Origin: Haliscomenobacter sp040401995
GTDB taxonomy: Bacteria > Bacteroidota > Bacteroidia > Chitinophagales > Saprospiraceae
Length of the DNA stretch: 64,000 bases
Direction: 5' to 3'
NCBI GenBank assembly: GCA_040401995.1
Contig: JBBANM010000004.1
Span: 1-64,000 of the forward strand
The notes below the pieces were generated by a model that had not been told where the DNA came from, searched no databases, and was given only the letters and a program-made list of their open reading frames with translations. This document shows positions 34,644 through 42,397 of this stretch, piece after piece; position 1 is the stretch's first letter, and each line of letters begins with the position of its first letter. A program made the position numbers and the translations under genes.

Positions 34644-34692
34644 GATCGTCATTTCAGACAATTTTCGCAGAGAAGCGAAAAAGTATTTATAA
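34633..34692 (+). pseudogene. Truncated RelE/ParE-family toxin (19 codons)
   Basis: ATG 34633 lies 11 bp inside the antitoxin gene. The reading frame encodes MSVEIVISDNFRREAKKYL then TAA, matching the N-terminal strand and helix of RelE-like toxins (family pattern M-x-x-x-I-x-x-S-x-x-F-x-x-E-A-K-K). A full toxin needs about 90-110 residues. The next gene (Uma2, opposite strand) ends only 25 bp on, so the rest of the toxin is deleted. Confidence 0.72.
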
Positions 34693-34716
34693 AGCCGATT
34701 AGAAGGCAGGCAACAA

Positions 34717-35316
34717 CTATTGGAATAAATCGGCAAGAACCACTTCAAATCCGGGCAAAACATTACCTCCGCTTAAAGCCTGATCAAAAGGCGTTTCTAC
34801 TGCATTTCCATCCGCTTGATAAACCGTAGTAATTTGCAGAATGGGATCAATCAGCCAGGCGAGTCGGCAACCGCAGGCCATAAACTCGGCAATTTTTTCT
34901 TGGATGGATTTTAAAGTGTCGCTCTTGGAGCGAATTTCAGCAACAAAATCTGGTACAATTGGCGCAAACCCTTCTTGCTCATGGGGCGAGAGCGCATTCC
35001 ATTTTTCATGCAACACCCATGCCGCATCGGGACCATAGGTGGCGCCATTAGGCAGTTTGAAACCAGTAGAAGAGTCGAATGTTTTTCCAAATTTATAGGT
35101 TCTGTTCCAAATTCCCAACTCAATGTTGAATTCAGAGTTCCATCCTCCCGTTTTTGTTCCTGTTGGCGACATGATAATGATTTCCCCAGTTGAGTTGCGC
35201 TCTATTTTTAATTCCCGGTTCAACTGGCAAAATTCAAAAAATGCCTCGTCACTCATCCCTTTTTCTGGAAAGGCGAGTGCAATGAATCCTTCAAATTTGC
35301 TGGCAGTGGCCGTCAT
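34717..35316 (-). CDS. Uma2 family endonuclease-like protein
   Basis: 199 residues of the Uma2 (DUF820) restriction-endonuclease-like fold. Conserved segments: GEIIIMSPTG, FKLPNGATYGPDAAWVL (active-site Asp), PDFVAEIRSKSDTL (Glu near the ExK site, here E-x-R-S-K) and ACGCRLAWLID. Found in many copies in cyanobacteria and Bacteroidota; role unknown. Here it borders the deleted toxin gene. Downstream to 35438 nothing is visible. Confidence 0.88.
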   Translation of the reverse strand: MTATASKFEGFIALAFPEKGMSDEAFFEFCQLNRELKIERNSTGEIIIMSPTGTKTGGWNSEFNIELGIWNRTYKFGKTFDSSTGFKLPNGATYGPDAAWVLHEKWNALSPHEQEGFAPIVPDFVAEIRSKSDTLKSIQEKIAEFMACGCRLAWLIDPILQITTVYQADGNAVETPFDQALSGGNVLPGFEVVLADLFQ

Positions 35317-35438
35317 GATGTTTGCTTTTGTACAAAAATAGACTTTTCATGTTACTTTGTCAAATGTATAGAAGAAGGACTGATGGCGGCTGGATGAATC
35401 CTGTAACCTTGCAAGGAATCTCTAGTTGTCCACTTTCC

Positions 35439-37241
35439 TTACCCTTCAAAATACGCCTTTACCACCTTCGCCTTAGCCATGCCCACTACCTCCGCAATTT
35501 CAGAAATCAGCGCTTCCCGCAGTTTTTTTACCGAACCAAAATGACTCAACAGCTTTTGTGCGGTTTTTTCACCCACCCCGGGGATATTGGTCACCTCCGT
35601 GCTGGTGAACTCCTTGGAACGCAGATCGCGGTGGAAGGTAATGGCAAAACGGTGCGCTTCGTTGCGCGCCTGCTGAATCAGCTTCAATGACTCCGATTTT
35701 TTGTTGATGTACAAAGGAACCGAGTCGCCCGGAAAAAAGATTTCTTCTAGGCGTTTGGCGATGCCGATGACCGTCATCTTTCCAACTAAACCGAGGGTTT
35801 CCAAGCTTTTCATGGCGGCGCTCAACTGCCCCTTGCCGCCGTCAATGATCACCAATTGCGGGAGGGGTTGCTCTTCTTCCAGCAAGCGGCGGTAGCGCCG
35901 AAACACCACCTCTTCCATCGAGGCAAAATCGTTGGGGCCTTCCACGGTTTTTACTTTGTAATGCCGGTAATCGCCTTTGGAGGGTTTGGCGTTTTTGAAC
36001 ACCACACAGGAGGAAACCGGGTTGGTACCTTGGATGTTGGAGTTGTCAAAACACTCGATGTGCATCGGTACGCGATCCATTTGCAGATCGGTTTGCAATT
36101 GGCGCAGGATGCGCTCGGCAGGAGTTTGCTTGCGTACCTTGCTGATCTCGTCTTTTTTCTTTTGAAGTTTGTAGTACTCCACGTTTTTTTGCGATAGCTC
36201 CAGCAATTTCTTTTTATCGCCAATCTTGGGTACGGTGATTTGCAAATCTTTTTCCGCCAGTATCACCTCAAAAGGCACAATGATCTCTGGCGCGATGCTG
36301 TTGAATCGCTCGCGGATCAAGGGGATGGTGTAGGAGAGCAGATCGCTTTCTTCTTCTTCTTCGAGGTTCAAAATCAGCTCCTGGGTGTGGGTATGGATGA
36401 TGGCGCCATTGACTACCCGCAGGTAATTGATGTAGGCTTCTTTTTCTTCTTTGGCAATCGAAAAAACATCCACATCGCGGATGGTAGGACTTACAATAGT
36501 GGATTTGGCTTGGTAGTCTTCAAAGGCTTCCAAACGGGTTTTGATGGCTTGCGCTTTTTCAAATTCCAGCTCCTGGGCATAGTGTTGCATCTGCCCTTTG
36601 AAGTGTTGGATCACCGCCGAAAAATGTCCGCGCAAGATGTTTTTGATCTGCTCGATTTTTGCGTTGTAGCTTTCTTCTTCTTCCTGGGCTTCACAGGGGC
36701 CCATGCAGTTTTTGATGTGGTACTCCAAACACACTTTGAACTTTCCAGCGCGGATGTTTTCTTCGGATAGGTGCAAATTGCAATTGCGCAGCGGAAACAA
36801 TTGTTTGATCAAATCCAGGATGATGCGCAAACGTGCTTTGGAGGTATAGGGGCCAAAATAGGTTGACCCGTCCCGAATGACCTTACGGGTGATGATGACG
36901 CGGGGAAAACGCTCTTTTTTGATGCAGATGTAAGAGTAGGACTTATCGTCTTTGAGCATCACATTGTAGCGGGGCAGGTATTGTTTGATGAGGGCGTTTT
37001 CAAGTAATAGCGCGTCGGTTTCCGTTTCAACGATGGTGAATTCAATGCGATCGGCGTTTTTCACCATGATGCGGGTGCGAAAAAGACGGTCTTTACGTTC
37101 GCCGAAATAGGAAGATACCCGGTTGCGCAGGCTTTTGGCTTTACCAACGTATAGAATGACATCACGCTCGTCAATGAATCGGTATACGCCGGGCGATTTG
37201 GGAAGGGTATCGGCTATTTTTTTAAAATCTTCTGTCGTCAT
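35439..37241 (-). CDS. uvrC: Excinuclease ABC subunit C
   Basis: 600-residue nucleotide excision repair nuclease making both incisions with UvrB. N-terminal GIY-YIG domain (SPGVYRFIDERDVILYVGKAKSL-type, split here), UVR motif LEFEKAQAIKTRLEAF (about 215-235), the RNase H-like second nuclease domain with HIECFDNSNIQGTNPV and two HhH motifs near the C terminus (IPGVGEKTAQKLLSHFG). Complete and in single-copy position. A 159-bp palindromic element begins 26 bp upstream of its start codon. Confidence 0.97.
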   Translation of the reverse strand: MTTEDFKKIADTLPKSPGVYRFIDERDVILYVGKAKSLRNRVSSYFGERKDRLFRTRIMVKNADRIEFTIVETETDALLLENALIKQYLPRYNVMLKDDKSYSYICIKKERFPRVIITRKVIRDGSTYFGPYTSKARLRIILDLIKQLFPLRNCNLHLSEENIRAGKFKVCLEYHIKNCMGPCEAQEEEESYNAKIEQIKNILRGHFSAVIQHFKGQMQHYAQELEFEKAQAIKTRLEAFEDYQAKSTIVSPTIRDVDVFSIAKEEKEAYINYLRVVNGAIIHTHTQELILNLEEEEESDLLSYTIPLIRERFNSIAPEIIVPFEVILAEKDLQITVPKIGDKKKLLELSQKNVEYYKLQKKKDEISKVRKQTPAERILRQLQTDLQMDRVPMHIECFDNSNIQGTNPVSSCVVFKNAKPSKGDYRHYKVKTVEGPNDFASMEEVVFRRYRRLLEEEQPLPQLVIIDGGKGQLSAAMKSLETLGLVGKMTVIGIAKRLEEIFFPGDSVPLYINKKSESLKLIQQARNEAHRFAITFHRDLRSKEFTSTEVTNIPGVGEKTAQKLLSHFGSVKKLREALISEIAEVVGMAKAKVVKAYFEG

Positions 37242-37267
37242 GGTATTTGCTCCAACATGTAGAGATT

Positions 37268-37426
37268 AGGAACGGTTGAATAATAAATTACCACTTTATC
37301 CTTGCTCTTTCGCCGCCACTCTTCCTATCTTTTTCGTTGCAATGCCCCACATTGCGCCTCAAAAGATAGTCGATTGGCAACAAAATAGCGGCGGCTAAAA
37401 TGTCAATTTATTATTCACCCGTTCCT
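37268..37426 (-). repeat. 159-bp palindromic MITE-like element, copy 2 (inverted relative to copy 1)
   Basis: Same length and layout as the copy at 1015-1173, read on the other strand: ends AGGAACGGTTGAATAATAAA and GTTCCT. The strongest conservation is in the central part with CTATCTTTT and GAGTGGCGG; the terminal arms differ between copies but remain complementary within each copy. It fills most of the 336-bp gap between uvrC and the DUF5362 gene; the rest holds only the terminator at 37509-37570. Confidence 0.8.
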
Positions 37427-37508
37427 AAAGATAGAACATGACTTTAGAACGCGCAAGGAAAAAGCGGCAAATCGCTAAATGGAGGGTTAGAGATGGAAAT
37501 ATGACTAT

Positions 37509-37570
37509 AAAAAAGGGGTTGCAAAAAAGCTCCAATTGTTGGCTTGAAACCTTTATTGCAACCCTTTTTT
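37509..37570 (-). terminator. Terminator downstream of the DUF5362 gene
   Basis: AAAAAAGGGGTTGCAA / TTGCAACCCTTTTTT, a 15-16-bp stem with a 31-nt loop. It starts 8 bp after the stop at 37578 (minus strand) and the minus-strand side ends in a T-run. Confidence 0.78.
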
Positions 37571-37577
37571 AATACTG

Positions 37578-38072
37578 TTATTGACCAACTTGACCGGCCA
37601 TGGCTGCGCCAAAAATGATAAAACAGATAATCATGATTGGGTACAAGCTCAAAAGAACCAAAGTAGCAATGCCCAAGAATCGGAACAGTGATTTCATGTT
37701 TTTGAAACCAATGGTAAAGAATTCTTGGTCGTCGTTTCTGACGGCAACCATCATTTTGGTCGAAAACTGGAACAAGTACCAGGCTGGGAAAAAGTAAATA
37801 ACTGCCAATAACGCATAAAGCAGTCCGACTCCTACGCCTATGAAACCTGAATCAGGCATACCAGGGAACAAAATGCTCCCTAAAGTGCCAAAAAACAAAC
37901 CAACAGACAGGGCTGCCATTACAATAAAGCCGGTAATCACAAAACCGACAACGGCGAGAAATTTACCCCACTTAGCGGTGGTGTGTAAGTAATCTTTGAT
38001 TTCAGTTGAAACGGAAACGCTTTGATCCGATATGGAATCAAGCGGTGCGTCAAGAATTGGATCTTCTGACAT
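37578..38072 (-). CDS. DUF5362 family membrane protein
   Basis: 164 residues. An acidic N terminus (MSEDPILDAPLDSI) precedes two hydrophobic hairpins: about 36-75 (FLAVVGFVITGFIVMAALSVG) and 85-112 (GVGLLYALLAVIYFFPAWYL), with a third region near the C terminus (IATLVLLSLYPIMIICFIIFG). The cytosolic stretch FSTKMMVAVRNDDQEFFTIGFKNMK is characteristic. Function unknown. Single gene. Confidence 0.8.
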   Translation of the reverse strand: MSEDPILDAPLDSISDQSVSVSTEIKDYLHTTAKWGKFLAVVGFVITGFIVMAALSVGLFFGTLGSILFPGMPDSGFIGVGVGLLYALLAVIYFFPAWYLFQFSTKMMVAVRNDDQEFFTIGFKNMKSLFRFLGIATLVLLSLYPIMIICFIIFGAAMAGQVGQ

Positions 38073-38149
38073 GGTGTTTGAGTTTTAGGTTATTAAAAAA
38101 TTCGGTAAAAATTTAGCACCCCATCTTCGATGGAGTGGTTTTTTATAAA

Positions 38150-38249
38150 TTCAGCCACAAATTCCACAAATTAAAACACGAACTCCGTTCGTGCCGCACG
38201 CAAACGCAAGTTTGCGGCTGAATTTGTGAAATTTGTGAAATTTGTGGCT
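38150..38249. repeat. Palindromic repeat with CACAAATT motifs
   Basis: AGCCACAAATTCCACAAATT on the left is complementary to AATTTGTGAAATTTGTGGCT on the right; the loop contains the hairpins CGAACTCCGTTCG and GCAAACGCAAGTTTGC. Outside lie smaller hairpins CCATCTTCGATGG and CGCCGAAGGCG. It sits in the 268-bp gap between the DUF5362 gene and the trans-sulfuration gene; no gene there. Confidence 0.6.
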
Positions 38250-38340
38250 AAAAATTTGTTATGCCCCACGCCGAAGGCGGAGTACTAATCATTTACAAAA
38301 TTCGAAAGTAAGATAAGGTTTTTTAGGATATCATCCCCCC

Positions 38341-39504
38341 TCACTCAATTTTCAGCAAGGCCTGCTCCAAATCCTGGATCAAATAATCTGCTGCTTCCAA
38401 ACCTACATACAAACGGATGATGCGGTGATCGAGGTTATCGGCGTCAAAATCTTCGTCTTTGAGACCGGCACAGCCAGGAAGCAATAAACTTTCGTGTCCA
38501 CCCCAGCTTACGGCCATCATGATGTGTTGCAAGCTTTCAGCAAAATTCACGATGGATTGGCGGCTACTGGCCTTAACATAAAAACTGAGGAGCCCGCAGG
38601 CGCCGCTCATTTGTTTTTTGGCCAAATTGTATTGCGGAAAGCTGGGATCAAAAGGAAAAATGACCCGTTCTACCTTTGGGTGCTGTTTTAAAAAATCTAC
38701 CAACAGCTGGGTCGTGGCGGTAATCTGGGTCAAGCGCGCGGGCAAGGTGCGTAAACCCCGAATCAGCAACCAGGCATTGAAAGGTTGGATGCCGCTACCG
38801 ACATTGTTGTACTCGCTGTCAAAGATTTTTTTCATCATACTGTGTTTGCCGCTGAGTACGCCCGCCACTACATCACTATGGCCGCCGAGGTATTTGGTGG
38901 CGCTTTGCAACACCATGTCGATGCCCAATTCAATGGGACGTTGGTACAGCGGCGAGCAATAACTGTTGTCGCAAATAGTGAGGATGTTGTGTTTTTTGGC
39001 CAATTCGGCTACTGCTGTCAGGTCTTGCAAGGAAAAATTCCAACTGCCCGGACTTTCCAAATAAATGATGCGGGTATTGGGTTGAATGGCGGCCGCAAAG
39101 TTGTCGATGTTGGTTCCATCCACGTAGCTGGTGCTGACTTGAAAACGGGGTAAAATGTTTTCAAAAAGTCGATAAGCCCAGGTGTACGGTTTTTGGACGC
39201 TGACAATGTGGTCGCCGCTTTTTACATTGGAAAAAACGGAGGCAAAAATGGCGGAGGAGCCACTGTTGAACACCAGCGCATCTTCCGCACCATCTAGTGC
39301 CGCCAATTTTTTGCGCAGTATCTCCACGGTGGGGTTGAGGCCACGACTGTACAAATAGCCGCTGTATTCGTCTTCAAACAAGCTGCGCAGCTCGTCGACG
39401 GTGTTGACTTTAAAATTGCTGGTTTGGATGATGGGCGGAGCGATGGCGTTGAAGTAGTTTTCGCGCTCTTCACCCAGTTCATTGAGAATATAGGAAAGTT
39501 CCAT
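38341..39504 (-). CDS. PLP-dependent trans-sulfuration enzyme (cystathionine gamma-synthase/methionine gamma-lyase type)
   Basis: 387 residues from the ATG at 39504; upstream residues have no counterpart. Fold-type I Cys/Met metabolism family: SGYLYSRGLNPTVEILRKKLAALDG at the N terminus, FNSGSSAIFASVFSNVKSGDHI, TICDNSYCSPLYQRP and the PLP lysine in SATKYLGGHSD. Residues that would distinguish synthase from lyase cannot be settled by eye. No met genes are adjacent. Same strand as the export operon but separated by 80 bp. Confidence 0.87.
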   Translation of the reverse strand: MELSYILNELGEERENYFNAIAPPIIQTSNFKVNTVDELRSLFEDEYSGYLYSRGLNPTVEILRKKLAALDGAEDALVFNSGSSAIFASVFSNVKSGDHIVSVQKPYTWAYRLFENILPRFQVSTSYVDGTNIDNFAAAIQPNTRIIYLESPGSWNFSLQDLTAVAELAKKHNILTICDNSYCSPLYQRPIELGIDMVLQSATKYLGGHSDVVAGVLSGKHSMMKKIFDSEYNNVGSGIQPFNAWLLIRGLRTLPARLTQITATTQLLVDFLKQHPKVERVIFPFDPSFPQYNLAKKQMSGACGLLSFYVKASSRQSIVNFAESLQHIMMAVSWGGHESLLLPGCAGLKDEDFDADNLDHRIIRLYVGLEAADYLIQDLEQALLKIE

Positions 39505-39584
39505 GCCGTTTTTGACTTTTTCGAAAAAATGATGGAACAACCTACTAAGATTTTTTTGGAAACCAGTTGTACCCGCTTTAAAAT

Positions 39585-41024
39585 CTAAAACGTACCTGCC
39601 AATTTCCCAGCTGCCCAATACACGGCCAATAGACTTTTGGCATATTCTCCTTGGGTTTTGATCAATTTCAATTGGGTTTCAAACAGTTTTTGTTCGCGGG
39701 AATTGATGAGAAAAATAGAGCTTTCACCCAGTTCAAATTTACGTAGCTCGGCGCGCAACATCCCGTTGGTGTTGTTCACAATCGACAACGAAAGGTTGAC
39801 TTGTTTCCGAGCGTTTTCAACTTGGTTGTAGTAGTTGCGTACTTTGTTTTCGACTTCTATCCTTTTTTGCGACAACTTATTTTGCACCATTTGTTGCTTG
39901 ATTTCCACAGCTTGTAGTTTACCGCGTTCTTTGCGGAGCAACAAAGGGAAAGAAAAATTGATGCCCCATTTGTAATTTTGCAGTGGCGATTGAAAAATAC
40001 TGGGCGGAAATTTGCTTCCTTCTGGCACATTGGGATTGAAGCCGCGCCCCAAGGCATTGTATGACACATCCAAACGCGGTTTGTATTGCTCCACCGCCAA
40101 GCGTCTTTCTACCTGGAGCTGTTGGGCATCAACGGCCAACCTGCGCAGATCGGGGCTGATGAGGTCAAGTTGCTGTACAAACGAGTCTACCGGCAACGCA
40201 GCCAATGGCATGGATTGATAAACAGATTCCGGACGCCAGCGCCACTGAAAATCGTTAAGTGCCGGTCTGCCGCCGATCCATTGCAGCGACTGCACCCCCA
40301 ATACTGCATTTTGCAAATTGAGTTGTGCTTCGTTGAGATCCAGCAAACGGGTTTGGTATAAAATGTAGGTCTCCAGCGTATCAACACCGGGTTTATCCCC
40401 TTGCACATAACTTTCGCGAATGCTATTGAATCTTGTCAAGGCTGCTTGTAAGGCTTGCTCAGTCACTTTCAGCTGATAATAAGCAACCGACCAATTGATG
40501 TAAGTCGAACCAGATTGATAGATCAGGTCGTTCAACTGCAAACGCCGATCAGCCGCCAGTCCTTCCCGATCGAGCAGCGATTGGCGCAAACCTGCCCGGT
40601 TGGCATCAAAAGTTAAGCCGTTGAGCAGCGGAATGGTAACACCCAAAATGGTTTGATTTCCTCCGTTTAGATAATCTATAGGATTGAGGAAGGTGCCGCC
40701 AGCTACTTCGTAAGCACCTTTGAATTCGAGGCCCCATTTTGATTTTACTTTTACCCCAGATTCGCCAACGGTAAAATAATTGCTGCCGCCAAATGCTTTT
40801 TGCTCCCAATCGGCATACAATTTGGGATCAAATGCCCCGCGTGCGCTGCGCACCTGCGCTTCCGCCTGCCCGAGCAGCAAATCTGCATTCCGAGCCAAGG
40901 GGTTCTCGGCAACAATACTCGCCAGATAAGCCTTCATCGACAAGGTGGCGGTATCGGATTGCGCACTTAAAAGATGGGAGAAAAACAACAACAAAGCTGC
41001 TAGCCTTACCCTACTACGCATCAT
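39585..41024 (-). CDS. TolC-family outer membrane efflux protein
   Basis: 479 residues with a signal peptide (MMRSRVRLAALLLFFSHLLSAQ) when started at 41024. Two long alpha-helical hairpin repeats with barrel strands follow, typical of OEP channels (DLLLGQAEAQVRSARGAFDP, ARNADLLLG, LSLSIVNNTNGMLRAELRKFELGESSIFLIN). The start codon overlaps the HlyD stop by 4 bp, so it is the third gene of the export operon. It should form the outer channel for the ABC/HlyD pair. Confidence 0.9.
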   Translation of the reverse strand: MMRSRVRLAALLLFFSHLLSAQSDTATLSMKAYLASIVAENPLARNADLLLGQAEAQVRSARGAFDPKLYADWEQKAFGGSNYFTVGESGVKVKSKWGLEFKGAYEVAGGTFLNPIDYLNGGNQTILGVTIPLLNGLTFDANRAGLRQSLLDREGLAADRRLQLNDLIYQSGSTYINWSVAYYQLKVTEQALQAALTRFNSIRESYVQGDKPGVDTLETYILYQTRLLDLNEAQLNLQNAVLGVQSLQWIGGRPALNDFQWRWRPESVYQSMPLAALPVDSFVQQLDLISPDLRRLAVDAQQLQVERRLAVEQYKPRLDVSYNALGRGFNPNVPEGSKFPPSIFQSPLQNYKWGINFSFPLLLRKERGKLQAVEIKQQMVQNKLSQKRIEVENKVRNYYNQVENARKQVNLSLSIVNNTNGMLRAELRKFELGESSIFLINSREQKLFETQLKLIKTQGEYAKSLLAVYWAAGKLAGTF

Positions 41025-42397
41025 TTTAAAGATTTTATGGGGGCTTTCATTTTGGGATTTTCTTCGGGCTTGCCTTCTTTGGCTTGGTAGTATTCCGCCG
41101 GGAAACCATTGAGTCGCCGCCAAATTTCGTACCACAGCGGCACGTCTTTCAGCAAAGCGATGCCTTGCGCGCCCGAGCCTGGGCGCAAGGCTTTGGGCCA
41201 AGGCTTGTCGCCAGCAGGTTTTACCAGAATGCGGTACTCACCATTCTCGCTGATCACGTTATCTATGGCCCATACTTCACCGTAAAAAGTACCAAAAGAG
41301 TAGCCTGGCCAGCCAGAAAACACTATCGATGGCCAGCCGTCAAACAAGAAAAAGACCCGCTGTTTGAGCGAGATCAAAGGAAAATCAAGGGGTTTAACGT
41401 ACATCTCTACCGCCAGATCATAATTGCGCGGCATGATGCTCACAATGGATTCCCCTTCTTTGATGTTTTCGCCAATCCCCGGAGTAGCTACTTTGGTGAT
41501 GATGCCATCCTGAGGCGCCAATGTATAATACAGACTTTGCCGTTGTTGATAATTGGCCGCTTGGATTTCCAATTTGCTTACATCGGCTACTGCAGAAAAT
41601 TGATCTGATTGGGTGCTGGCGATATCGGAGCGTGCTTTGGCAATTTTTTGGGCATTCTCTGCCGCTACCGATTGTAGTTCAATACGGGCAATGATCAGAT
41701 CTTGCCGACTTTGTTCCAATTTGTTTTTTGCTGAAACCGTTTTAGCCCTAGTTTCCTGGGTCTTGAAACGCTTGTCTTCAATATCGGCTTGTGATTTAAT
41801 GCCCTCTTTTTTCAATTGTTCGGTACGCCGCAGTTGCACCATAGCGATGGAATCATCGAGCACAGCACGGCGCGCATCAATGCTATCGGAAATAATTTTT
41901 AAGCGCGACTGCCGAACTTTGTTGTTGAGCTGTGCGGTTTTTTGTTGTAGCTCGTTTTCCAGCGCGACAATTTGCGCCCCTAATGCCGAAACTTTATCGC
42001 CATAAGCGGTAATCGATGATTGTTTGGCACTGGCTTGATCCAGCGTACGGTCAACAATTTGCGGATCGAAATAATCGGTTTTGATTTCCGAAAGCCAAAC
42101 GATGGTATCCCCCCGCCGAACGGTATCCCCCTCGCGCACGTACCAGCGCTCAATGCGCCCTTCGATGGTAGATTGTACGGTTTGCGGGCGCTGTTCAGGG
42201 CGCAAGGTCGTTACTTTGCCTTTCGATTGGATGTTTTGAGTCCAAGGAAGGAACAAAAAAATCAAAATAATGACCAATGTAGCGCCCAGCCAGCGGGTAA
42301 AACGAATGCTGGAGCGCGACGAGCTGGTTTTTTCAAACGACTTAAAACGCTCGTTTGACAGGCGTTCTTGGACGGAATAATCGGATATATTAAGCAT
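41021..42397 (-). CDS. HlyD-family membrane fusion protein
   Basis: 458 residues, ATG at 42397 overlapping the ABC gene end by 8 bp. One membrane segment (about 37-53, WLGATLVIILIFLFLPW), then the biotinyl-lipoyl beta domain (TVQSTIEGRIERWYVREGDTVRRGDTIVWL), a long coiled coil (about 105-255) and a second lipoyl half (APQDGIITKVATPGIGENIKEGESIVSI). The adaptor bridges the ABC exporter and TolC. The coiled coil is long, as in type I secretion adaptors. Confidence 0.93.
   Translation of the reverse strand: MLNISDYSVQERLSNERFKSFEKTSSSRSSIRFTRWLGATLVIILIFLFLPWTQNIQSKGKVTTLRPEQRPQTVQSTIEGRIERWYVREGDTVRRGDTIVWLSEIKTDYFDPQIVDRTLDQASAKQSSITAYGDKVSALGAQIVALENELQQKTAQLNNKVRQSRLKIISDSIDARRAVLDDSIAMVQLRRTEQLKKEGIKSQADIEDKRFKTQETRAKTVSAKNKLEQSRQDLIIARIELQSVAAENAQKIAKARSDIASTQSDQFSAVADVSKLEIQAANYQQRQSLYYTLAPQDGIITKVATPGIGENIKEGESIVSIMPRNYDLAVEMYVKPLDFPLISLKQRVFFLFDGWPSIVFSGWPGYSFGTFYGEVWAIDNVISENGEYRILVKPAGDKPWPKALRPGSGAQGIALLKDVPLWYEIWRRLNGFPAEYYQAKEGKPEENPKMKAPIKSLK

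Noticed and set aside
36240..36770. Plus-strand open frame of about 176 codons
   Set aside because: Antisense of uvrC with poly-Phe runs caused by the gene's Glu/Lys-rich coding; not a gene.
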